Source: Microbacterium fluvii
GTDB taxonomy: Bacteria; Actinomycetota; Actinomycetes; Actinomycetales; Microbacteriaceae
Direction: 5' to 3'
Assembly: GCF_025515205.1 (NCBI RefSeq)
Contig: NZ_JAOPFX010000001.1
Span: 310,001 to 374,000 of the forward strand
Length of the DNA: 64,000 bases
How positions within the stretch are numbered: position 1 is the stretch's first letter; every line of letters begins with the position of its first letter. The notes below the pieces were generated by a model that did no database searches, was not told where the DNA came from, and saw only the letters and a list, made by a program, of their open reading frames with translations. Positions 35,379 to 42,721 of this stretch are shown here, piece by piece. The position numbers were made by a program, and so were the translations under genes.

Positions 35379-35470
35379 GGTTGCGGTCCAGGTATCGGAT
35401 GCGGCGACCTGGGCAGGCAGCATCCGTCACTTTCGTGTCGCTGCGCCCCAGCGCTCCGACAGATGGACGG
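35379..35470. repeat. 92-base intergenic repeat, copy 2
   Basis: Second copy, 148 bases after the first and in the same orientation. It lies just before the YccF gene stop (35479). The spacer between copies contains a short GGTGTTGTGCTC tandem duplication. Confidence 0.75.
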
Positions 35471-35478
35471 GCGCGGGC

Positions 35479-35877
35479 TCAGAGGGTGCGGTCGAACGCG
35501 CCGTCGCGGGTCGAGACGATGTCTTTGCCGAGCGGCATGAGCGAGATCGGCACCATCTTGAAGTCGGCGATCGCCAGCGGGATGCCGATGATCGTGATGC
35601 ACAGCGCGATCCCCGAGGCGATGTGGGCGAGGGCGAGCCACCAGCCGGCGAGGATCACCCAGATCACGTTGCCGAGGAACGAGCCCACGCCCGCCGTCGG
35701 CTTCGACACGATCTGGCGGCCGAACGGCCAGATCGCGTAGTTCGCCGTGCGGAACGACGCGATCGCCCACGGGATCGTGATGATCGGGATGAGCAGCAGC
35801 ACCCCCGCCAGCACATAGCCGAGGAACAGCCAGAAACCGGCGAAGACCAGCCAGATGATGTTCAGAAGCGTGCGCAT
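35479..35877 (-). CDS. YccF-domain membrane protein
   Basis: The 132-residue product shows two YccF repeats, each with NIIWLVFAGFWL or NVIWVILAGWWL. These are followed by ITIPWAIASFRTANYAIWPFG and IIGIPLAIADFKMVPISLMPLG. It is an integral inner-membrane protein of unknown function; length and duplicate plan match the family. GAGAAT ends six bases before the ATG, which would again give a leaderless message. It stands alone between repeat elements. Confidence 0.92.
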   Translation of the reverse strand: MRTLLNIIWLVFAGFWLFLGYVLAGVLLLIPIITIPWAIASFRTANYAIWPFGRQIVSKPTAGVGSFLGNVIWVILAGWWLALAHIASGIALCITIIGIPLAIADFKMVPISLMPLGKDIVSTRDGAFDRTL

Positions 35878-35922
35878 GGGGCGATTCTCTCAGGAGCGGA
35901 TGCCGGGCGGCATCCCTTCGAC

Positions 35923-36039
35923 CTCGCCCTCGCCCTCGCCCGAGGCGAGGAGATCGCGGCAGGCGAGGGCGGATTGCGGGGATTCGGTCCTCGCTTCGCG
36001 AAACCTCCTCGCCTCGAGCGAGGGCGGGCGGATGCTGCG
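35923..36039. repeat. 117-base hairpin repeat, copy A
   Basis: The element starts with CTCGCCCTCGCCCTCGCCC and ends with GCGGGCGGATGCTGCG. Its arms are complementary (20 of 21 in this copy) and enclose a second inner GCGAGG/CCTCGC stem. An almost equal copy lies at 39991-40107 with nine differences by hand alignment. It fills most of the gap after the start of the YccF gene. Confidence 0.85.
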
Positions 36040-36048
36040 GAGCACCGG

Positions 36049-36375
36049 TCAGGGCCGGGCAGCCCGCCGCTGGGCGTGACGCAGCAGGCCGACGAGGCCC
36101 GTGACGAGCACGAGCGCCCCCATGCCGAGCAGCCCGTAGGCGACGGCGCTGCCGGCGTCGAGGGTCTCGATCCACGACATGGCGGCGGTGCGACTGCCGG
36201 GGTCGCCGAGCGTGCGCAGCGCGATCAGCGCGATCGCGGCGAAGACGGCGCCCCACACGATGCCCGCCCAGCGGATGCGCGGCCGGGGCAGGGCGGTGTC
36301 GTCGTCGGGGGCGGCATCCGTCGCCTCATCGGGCGCCTGCGCGTTCAGCTCGAGAGTCTGTTCGATGTCGCTCAT
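36049..36375 (-). CDS. Small two-helix membrane protein, unknown function
   Basis: The product of 108 residues has an acidic N-terminal 35 residues, then two membrane segments (about 37-57 and 75-98) and a short basic tail. Its ATG overlaps the TGA of the PspC gene upstream (ATGA), so it belongs to the same operon. It may be an accessory part of the envelope-stress module. I do not recognise a family. Confidence 0.78.
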   Translation of the reverse strand: MSDIEQTLELNAQAPDEATDAAPDDDTALPRPRIRWAGIVWGAVFAAIALIALRTLGDPGSRTAAMSWIETLDAGSAVAYGLLGMGALVLVTGLVGLLRHAQRRAARP

Positions 36376-37940
36376 GATGCGTCCTCCTCCGCGGCTTCGA
36401 CCAGGTAGATGCTGATCGATCCGGATGTCTGGTCGAGCGTGACCTGCTGCCGCGTGGTGGGCTCATCGACCGTCGAGAAGCGGTCGTCGAGAGCGAACCG
36501 ACCGTCGGCGGTCGGGGTGGTCTCGACGCGTTCGACATCGACCGTCGCCCCGTCGGCCCGCTCGCGGTAGAGCTGCACCCAGGCATCGCCGAGGGTGGCC
36601 GTCAGATGCACCTCGACGCCCGCCTCGATGCGGATCTCGGTCGTGCCGGTGCCTTTGCGCACGGTGATCGGCTCGCCCTCGCCACCCGTGTCGAGCACGG
36701 TGATGCCGAGCCAGCCGAACGGCTGCGCGACGCTGGTGCGCTCGGGGGCCGCGTTGGAGATCCAGGTGTCGCCGAGCACGAGGTTCTTGCCGAGCGGGAG
36801 GGCGGCGACGCCTGCTCCGACCACGAGGAGCACGATCGCGACGAATGCGAGGAATCCGCTCCGGCGGCGCAGGGCGCCGGCAGCGAACATGCCGAGGCCG
36901 ACCACCAGCGTCGCGCAGAACAGGCCCATCGCCGGGGCGAACGACCGGTCGGCGGCGGGCACCGACAGGGCCGTCACGGCTCCGAGCACGGCAGCCGCGC
37001 CGAGCACGACGGCGACGAACGCGGCGCTCGTGCGAGGGCTCGTCGCCCGGCGCACCCGCCGCCGCTCGGCCGCTTCTGCGGAGAACTGCGCGCCGTGCGC
37101 GTGGCGCTCGCGGCGCGCCTGCTCGCGGGCCGCGCGTGCGGCATCCTGCTGCTCCCGTCGCCACTGCGCGTCTTGCGCACGCCAGGCGGCGTGCTGCTCG
37201 CGCCAGGCCGCGAGCTCGTCGCTCGCCTGCTGCGCGTCGATCGGCGCCGAGTCGTCGATCGGCGCGGCGTCGTCGTACGGCTCGGCGCCTGAGTCTGAGG
37301 AGGCGATGGATGCCGGCTCGGTGGCGGCAGCATCCATCGCCTCGTCCTCCACCGTCGGATCCGCCCCCGAAGCGGACTCGTCGATGGAGGAGTCCGGGGC
37401 CTCGGATGCTGCGGAAGCCGTTCGCAGATCCGGCACAGGGGCACCCGGGGCACGGCGTGCGGAACGCACGATGAAGAAGACGAGACCGGCGATGACGGCG
37501 AGCCCGAGCACGCCGAAGAAGGCGAAGACGATCGCGCCGCGGGGATCGGCGAAGAGGGCGAGCGTGGGCAGCCCGAGCGCCACGGCGAGCGGCGCGGGGA
37601 GCAGCCCGGCGACGGCGAACAGCACGATGCCGATCGATGCGGCGGAGAAGCGTCCGCGCAGGGCGTCTTGCAGGTGGATGCGCCCGCCGAGGTCGGGGAG
37701 CACCGCCCACGCGACGGCGTACGCGAGAAGCGCCGGCAGCCCGAAGAGGGCGGTGACGACCAGGATGCCTCTGACGATCAGGGGATCGATGCGCAGCCGA
37801 GCGGCGACACCCGCGGCCACGCCGCCGATCCAGCCGTCGCCGCGCACGATGCCGATGCCCGAGGTCCACGCGAAGAAGCGGTTCGAGCGCGGCGGGGCGA
37901 GAGGCGGTGGGCCGGGGTCGGCCACGGCGGTGGTGGTCAT
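36372..37940 (-). CDS. PspC-domain membrane protein with C-terminal beta domain
   Basis: The 522-residue product begins with a PspC domain (about 25-90, with RGDGWIGGVAAGVAARLRIDP and AVAWAVLPD) and more membrane segments to about 170. A long acidic, Ala/Glu-rich cytosolic linker follows, which contains repeated AWREQHAAWRAQDAQWR units. Four further helices lie at about 290-370. The last 130 residues form a beta-rich extracytoplasmic domain (TVRKGTGTTEIRIEAGVEVHLTA) like those called ToastRack in PspC-linked proteins. It is divergent from a PspC-histidine kinase, so together they form a sensory module. GAGAGGA precedes the ATG at 37940. Confidence 0.82.
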   Translation of the reverse strand: MTTTAVADPGPPPLAPPRSNRFFAWTSGIGIVRGDGWIGGVAAGVAARLRIDPLIVRGILVVTALFGLPALLAYAVAWAVLPDLGGRIHLQDALRGRFSAASIGIVLFAVAGLLPAPLAVALGLPTLALFADPRGAIVFAFFGVLGLAVIAGLVFFIVRSARRAPGAPVPDLRTASAASEAPDSSIDESASGADPTVEDEAMDAAATEPASIASSDSGAEPYDDAAPIDDSAPIDAQQASDELAAWREQHAAWRAQDAQWRREQQDAARAAREQARRERHAHGAQFSAEAAERRRVRRATSPRTSAAFVAVVLGAAAVLGAVTALSVPAADRSFAPAMGLFCATLVVGLGMFAAGALRRRSGFLAFVAIVLLVVGAGVAALPLGKNLVLGDTWISNAAPERTSVAQPFGWLGITVLDTGGEGEPITVRKGTGTTEIRIEAGVEVHLTATLGDAWVQLYRERADGATVDVERVETTPTADGRFALDDRFSTVDEPTTRQQVTLDQTSGSISIYLVEAAEEDAS

Positions 37941-38053
37941 GGATCGATCCTCTCGACAGGCCCGCCGCGCTGCCATGGGGGGATCCCCTGACTGACCCCT
38001 GATTCCCGCGGCCGCGCGTTCGCGGCGGCGACGCGGAGTGATTGGATGGCGGC

Positions 38054-39325
38054 ATGTCGTCCGGTCCGCTCGTCTCCGCCGTGCGCCCCGCGCGCCCGCC
38101 GCGTCCTCCGCGCCCGCCCCGCATCGCCGCGGCCCCGCGCCCCGCGCTCGTGCGCCCGCGGGAATGCGCCGTCTCGGGCGTCTCGGCGGGGCTCGCCCGT
38201 CACCTCGGTGCCCCGGTCTGGGCGATCCGGGCGCTGTTCGTCGCGCTCGTTCCCGCTCTCGGGGCCGGCGTGCTGCTGTATGCGTGGTGCTGGGCGCTGA
38301 TGCCGTGGGAGGCCGGGTCGCAGACGCCCGCCCGCCGAGCGCCCGTGGCGTGGATGCTGGTGGGCACGGCCGCGGTGCTGACGATCGTGGCGATGCCGAT
38401 GCTGTCTGCGCTGTCGTCGCAGGGGTGGGTGGAAGGCTACGTGCCCTTCGGCGAGCTCAGCCTGACGGCCGTCACGGTCGTGCTCGTCGCGGCGATCGTC
38501 GCGCTGTCGGTGACGGCGGCGAGCTGGGCGACCTTCATCGATCGAGGCGACCCGAACCGAGGGCCGCGGCAGTCCGCGGCGGTGCGGTGGTCTGCCGCGG
38601 GCGTGCTGGCCGTGCTGCTGACGGTGTGCTGGCTCGCCCAGGGGCTGCGGGTGGTCGGCGTCGGCGTGCTCGTGCTCGGCCTGCTGCCGCTGGCCGGCAT
38701 CCTGCTGATCGTGCTGGCCCCGCTCGCGGGTGCCTGGCGCGACCTCTCCGGAGAGCGGATCAAGCGCATCCGCGAGGAGCAGCGCGCCGAGATGGCCGCC
38801 CACCTGCACGACTCGGTGCTGCAGACGCTGGCGCTGATCCAGAATCGCTCAGGGGCATCGAGCGAGGTCTCGCGCCTGGCCAGGGCGCAGGAGCGCGAGC
38901 TGCGGGCCTGGCTCTACGACGGCGACGCGCCCGCCGACAGCGATCTGCCCACCGACCTGCGCGACTACGCCGGCGCGCTCGAACTCGACTACCCCGTGCG
39001 CATCGACGTCGTGTCGGCGGGCCTGTCGACCGAGCGCGCGAGCGGCGAGGTCGCCGCAGCGGCACGCGAGGCCATGCTCAACGCCGCGCGTCACGCCGGC
39101 GGCGAGGTCTCGGTCTACATCGAGGGCAGCGAGCGCGGCGTCGACGTCTATGTGCGCGACCGCGGAGCGGGATTCGACGTGGATGCCGTCGCCGACGACC
39201 GGCTCGGTGTGCGCCAGTCGATCGTCGGGCGCATGCGCAGGGTCGGCGGGTCGGCGACGGTGAAGTCCGGCGAGGGCGGCACCGAGGTGCATCTGAGCTT
39301 CACGGCGGGAGATGCCCGTGGCTGA
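38054..39325 (+). CDS. PspC-domain sensor histidine kinase
   Basis: The 423-residue protein has a PspC domain at about 30-95 (CAVSGVSAGLARHLGAPVWAIRALF), several membrane helices to about 235, and a NarL-type kinase core. The core has the phosphoacceptor His252 in HLHDSVLQTL, the N box (REAMLNAARHAGG) and the G box (DRGAGFDVDA). It should sense envelope state through the PspC and membrane part and phosphorylate the response regulator downstream. The ATG at 38054 is preferred over TTG at 38042. The last codons overlap the regulator gene by 14 bases. It is divergent from the PspC membrane protein gene, with 113 bases between. Confidence 0.92.
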   Translation: MSSGPLVSAVRPARPPRPPRPPRIAAAPRPALVRPRECAVSGVSAGLARHLGAPVWAIRALFVALVPALGAGVLLYAWCWALMPWEAGSQTPARRAPVAWMLVGTAAVLTIVAMPMLSALSSQGWVEGYVPFGELSLTAVTVVLVAAIVALSVTAASWATFIDRGDPNRGPRQSAAVRWSAAGVLAVLLTVCWLAQGLRVVGVGVLVLGLLPLAGILLIVLAPLAGAWRDLSGERIKRIREEQRAEMAAHLHDSVLQTLALIQNRSGASSEVSRLARAQERELRAWLYDGDAPADSDLPTDLRDYAGALELDYPVRIDVVSAGLSTERASGEVAAAAREAMLNAARHAGGEVSVYIEGSERGVDVYVRDRGAGFDVDAVADDRLGVRQSIVGRMRRVGGSATVKSGEGGTEVHLSFTAGDARG

Positions 39326-39968
39326 CAGCATCCGCGTCGTGATCGTCGACGACCATTCGATCTTCCGGTCGGGCCTGCGCAGCGACCTCGACCCGGCGAT
39401 CGTCGTGGTCGGCGAGGCGGCGGACGTGCCCGCCGCGCTCGCCGTGATCGCCGACACGCGGCCCGACGTCGTGCTGCTCGACGTGCATCTGCCCGGCGGC
39501 GACGGCACCGGCGGCGAAGAGGTGATCCGCGGCAGCGGCGGGGTGGCGACCCGCTTTCTCGCGCTGAGCGTGTCGGACGCGGCCGAAGACGTCGTGCGGG
39601 TGATCCGCGCGGGGGCGCGGGGGTACATCACGAAGGGATCGTCGGCGGCCGAGGTGAGCCGGGCGGTTCAGACCGTCGCAGGCGGCGATGCCGTGTTCTC
39701 GCCGCGGCTCGCGGGATTCGTGCTCGATGCGTTCGGCGCCGTCGTCGGCGAGACGGCCACCGTCGACGACGAGCTCGACCGACTGTCTGCGCGGGAGCAG
39801 GAGGTCATGCGCCTCATCGCGCGCGGCTACGCCTACAAAGAGGCCGCGGCCGAGCTCTACATCTCGATCAAGACCGTCGAGACGCACGTCTCGGCGGTGC
39901 TGCGCAAGCTCCAGCTGTCGTCGCGGCACGAGCTGACGGTGTGGGCGTCGGAGCGACGCCTGCTCTGA
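39312..39968 (+). CDS. LuxR/NarL-type response regulator
   Basis: The 218-residue product has a receiver domain with acidic pair VDDHS and phosphorylation site Asp57 (LLDVHLPGGDG). The switch Lys (ITKGSS) and a LuxR-type DNA-binding helix (LSAREQEVMRLIARGYAYKEAA) follow. It is the partner of the PspC histidine kinase, with which it overlaps. The ATG at 39312 is preferred because GGCGGGAG precedes it; a GTG at 39318 is possible. Targets probably include the PspC operon next door, by analogy with actinobacterial PspC systems. Confidence 0.93.
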   Translation: MPVADSIRVVIVDDHSIFRSGLRSDLDPAIVVVGEAADVPAALAVIADTRPDVVLLDVHLPGGDGTGGEEVIRGSGGVATRFLALSVSDAAEDVVRVIRAGARGYITKGSSAAEVSRAVQTVAGGDAVFSPRLAGFVLDAFGAVVGETATVDDELDRLSAREQEVMRLIARGYAYKEAAAELYISIKTVETHVSAVLRKLQLSSRHELTVWASERRLL

Positions 39969-39990
39969 GGCTGCAGGCCACGGCATCCGA

Positions 39991-40107
39991 CTCGCCCTCG
40001 CCCTCGCCCGAGGCGAGGAGATTGCGGCGGGCGAGGGCGGATTGTGGGGATTCGGCCCTCGCTCCGCGAGATCTCCTCGCCTGAAGCGAGGGCGGGCGGA
40101 TGCTGCG
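39991..40107. repeat. 117-base hairpin repeat, copy B
   Basis: Same length and orientation as copy A at 35923. The outer arms pair less well here (about 18 of 21) while the inner GCGAGGGC/GCCCTCGC stem is perfect. It lies between the response regulator and pcrA. Confidence 0.85.
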
Positions 40108-40148
40108 CCGGCGGCCGGGCCCGAGGCTCGGGTGTCGGGGCTCGCGCC

Positions 40149-40154
40149 TAGACT
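40149..40154 (+). promoter_or_regulatory. Predicted -10 element (TAGACT) for pcrA
   Basis: TAGACT lies nine bases before the ATG at 40164, giving a leader of only a few bases. Confidence 0.4.
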
Positions 40155-40163
40155 TGATGAGAC

Positions 40164-42602
40164 ATGAGCGACCCCATCAAGCCCGTCATCGTGGGCGCCA
40201 CACCCGCCGGAGCCCGCCCCGACGAAGACCTGCTCGAGGGGCTCAACCCGCAGCAGCGCGAAGCGGTGACCTATCGCGGCCAGGCGCTGCTGATCGTCGC
40301 CGGAGCCGGGTCGGGCAAGACCAGTGTGCTGACGCGCCGCATCGCGTCGCTGCTGCGCGGACGAGAGGCGTGGCCCAGCCAGATCCTCGCGATCACCTTC
40401 ACCAACAAGGCCGCAGGCGAGATGCGCGAGCGCGTCGAGCAGCTGGTGGGCGACAGTGCGCGCGGCATGTGGATCTCGACGTTCCACTCGGCGTGCGTGC
40501 GGATCCTGCGCCGCGAGGCCGAGCAGTTCGGGTTCACCAAGAGCTTCACGATCTACGACTCGGGCGACTCGCGTGCGCTCATCAAGCGCCTGGTCAAGCA
40601 GCACGAGGCCGATGCCTACGGCCTCACCCCGGCCGCCGTGCAGGGCAAGATCTCGAAGCTCAAGAACGAGTTGGCGGATGCCGAGAGCTACGCCCGCACG
40701 GCGAACCTCTCCGACCCCGCCGAGCGCCTGTTCGTCGAGATCTTCGGCGACTATCAGCGCGAGCTGCAGAAGGCCAACGCCTTCGACTTCGACGATCTCA
40801 TCGGGCAGACGGTGTTCCTGTTCCGGGCCTTCCCGCACGTCGCCGACGTATACCGGCGGCGGTTCCGCCACATCCTCGTCGACGAGTATCAAGACACCAA
40901 CCACGCGCAGTACGCGCTGATCCACGAGCTGACCCGGCCCGTGGTGGGCGCAGCATCCGAGCCGTATGCCAGCGGCGGCATGATGATCTTCGAGGCCGAC
41001 CAGGCGCCCGAGCTCGAGGGGGCGTCGCTGACCGTCGTGGGCGACTCCGACCAGTCGATCTACGCCTTCCGCGGCGCCGACATCCGCAACATCAGCGAGT
41101 TCGAGCGCGACTTCCCGGGGGCGAAGGTGGTGCTGCTCGAGCAGAACTACCGGTCGACGCAGAACATCCTGAGCGCCGCCAACGCCGTGATCGGCCACAA
41201 CTTCGACCGCAAAGACAAGAAGCTGTGGACCGACGTGGGCGAGGGCGAGAAGATCGTCGGCTTCACCGGCTATTCGCAGCACGATGAGGCCCAGTTCGTC
41301 GCCGACGAGGTCGAGACACTTCGCCGGGGCGGCCTCGACTATTCGCAGATGGCGATCTTCTACCGCACCAACTCGCAGTCGCGTGCGCTGGAAGAGATCC
41401 TCATCCGCGCCGCCGTGCCCTACAAGATCATGGGCGGCACCAAGTTCTATGAGCGCGCCGAGATCAAAGACGCCCTCGCCTACCTGATCGCCGTCGCCAA
41501 TCCCGCCGACGAGATGGCGATGCGTCGCATCATCAACCGGCCGCGGCGCGGCATCGGCGACGTGACCATCGAGACGATCGCCCGCTACGCCGCCGACGAG
41601 CAGATCACCTTCCGCGATGCGCTCGCCAATGCCACCTCGCTCGGGGTCGGCCCCAAGATCCAGACCGCGATCACGCACCTCGACGCCGTTCTCGTGGAGG
41701 CGGCGGAGATCATGCTGCCCGCCTCGGGCGAGGTCGCCCCGCCGACGTCGGTGGCCGACGGCCTCAACGTGCTGCTGAACAAGAGCGGCTACCGCGACGC
41801 ACTGCGCGCGAGCAAAGACGCGCAGGATGAGGCGCGGCTCGAGAACCTCGACGAGCTCGTCGCGGTCGCCCGCGAGTTCGCCCGCAATAACCCCGAGGGC
41901 ACGCTGCTCGACTTCTTGACCGAGGTATCGCTGGTCGCAGACGCCGACGACCTCGACGACGCGTCGGGCTCGGTCTCGCTCATGACGCTGCACACGGCGA
42001 AGGGTCTCGAGTACGACGCCGTCTTCCTCACCGGCGTCGAGGAAGACCTCATTCCGCACCGCATCTCGGCGGGCGAGCCCGGCGGCCCGCAGGAGGAGCG
42101 GCGCCTCTTCTACGTCGGCATCACGCGTGCGCGCAAGCGCCTCTACCTCTCGCTCGCGATGACCCGCGCGCAGTTCGGCGAGGTGTCGGTGGCGATGCCC
42201 AGCCGCTTCCTGCAGGAGATCCCGGTGGACCTCATGCACTGGCGCCAGTCGCCGGGAGATGTCAACTCGCGCGGTGGCACGCAGTCGCGCGCGCTGAACG
42301 CGCGCCGCGGGTTCAGCGGCGGCTCGGGCGGTGGGCGCTACGGCGACGACCTCGTGCCGTTGCCCCGCCGCGAGAAGCCCGCGGGCGACCTCAGCCAGTT
42401 CGCCAATCGCATCCCGGCGAAGGTGCGCGACAACGGCGACATGGTCTTGGGCCCGGGTGACCGCATCCGTCACGACGATTTCGGCGAAGGACGCGTGGAT
42501 GCCGTCACCGGCGAGGGCGCGAAGCGCGTCGCCCATGTGCGGTTCGACTCGGCAGGTGCCAAGAAGCTGCTGATCAAGATCGCCCCGATCGAGAAGCTGT
42601 AG
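40164..42602 (+). CDS. pcrA: ATP-dependent DNA helicase PcrA/UvrD
   Basis: The 812-residue product has the full superfamily 1A set: Q motif LNPQQREAV, Walker A GAGSGKT (Lys52), Walker B VDEYQDTN, VGDSDQSIYAFRGAD, YRSTQNIL, MTLHTAKGLEYD and FYVGITRARK. A C-terminal Tudor-like domain (GPGDRIRHDDFGEGRV) binds RNA polymerase in PcrA homologues. It unwinds DNA in repair and rolling-circle replication. An insertion at about 255-290 (ASEPYASGGMMIFEADQAPELEG) is not typical of the family. The gene stands alone, with a short-leader promoter. Confidence 0.95.
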   Translation: MSDPIKPVIVGATPAGARPDEDLLEGLNPQQREAVTYRGQALLIVAGAGSGKTSVLTRRIASLLRGREAWPSQILAITFTNKAAGEMRERVEQLVGDSARGMWISTFHSACVRILRREAEQFGFTKSFTIYDSGDSRALIKRLVKQHEADAYGLTPAAVQGKISKLKNELADAESYARTANLSDPAERLFVEIFGDYQRELQKANAFDFDDLIGQTVFLFRAFPHVADVYRRRFRHILVDEYQDTNHAQYALIHELTRPVVGAASEPYASGGMMIFEADQAPELEGASLTVVGDSDQSIYAFRGADIRNISEFERDFPGAKVVLLEQNYRSTQNILSAANAVIGHNFDRKDKKLWTDVGEGEKIVGFTGYSQHDEAQFVADEVETLRRGGLDYSQMAIFYRTNSQSRALEEILIRAAVPYKIMGGTKFYERAEIKDALAYLIAVANPADEMAMRRIINRPRRGIGDVTIETIARYAADEQITFRDALANATSLGVGPKIQTAITHLDAVLVEAAEIMLPASGEVAPPTSVADGLNVLLNKSGYRDALRASKDAQDEARLENLDELVAVAREFARNNPEGTLLDFLTEVSLVADADDLDDASGSVSLMTLHTAKGLEYDAVFLTGVEEDLIPHRISAGEPGGPQEERRLFYVGITRARKRLYLSLAMTRAQFGEVSVAMPSRFLQEIPVDLMHWRQSPGDVNSRGGTQSRALNARRGFSGGSGGGRYGDDLVPLPRREKPAGDLSQFANRIPAKVRDNGDMVLGPGDRIRHDDFGEGRVDAVTGEGAKRVAHVRFDSAGAKKLLIKIAPIEKL

Positions 42603-42633
42603 ATCGACTCCCCGCGCAACGCTTCCTGCTCGC

Positions 42634-42682
42634 ATAGCAATCTGATAGATATGTGGCGAGGGGACCGGGCACTGATGCCCGG
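42634..42682 (+). promoter_or_regulatory. Shared leader motif and hairpin, gene 1 of the secreted-repeat trio
   Basis: TCTGATAGATATG (42642-42654) is followed ten bases later by a 6-base hairpin CCGGGC-ACTGAT-GCCCGG (42665-42682). The same motif and a hairpin at the same distance precede the second gene. The motif is AT-rich within a GC-rich leader and could hold the promoter -10 with the hairpin near the mRNA 5' end. Confidence 0.55.
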
Positions 42683-42721
42683 CGTCGGCCGAACCCCCGG
42701 ACGGTCGACAGAGAGGATGGG

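Noticed and set aside
42634..42721. Known riboswitch (such as c-di-GMP) in the leader of trio genes
   Set aside because: The leader has only a short stem-loop and none of the conserved loop sequences or multi-stem junctions of known aptamers.
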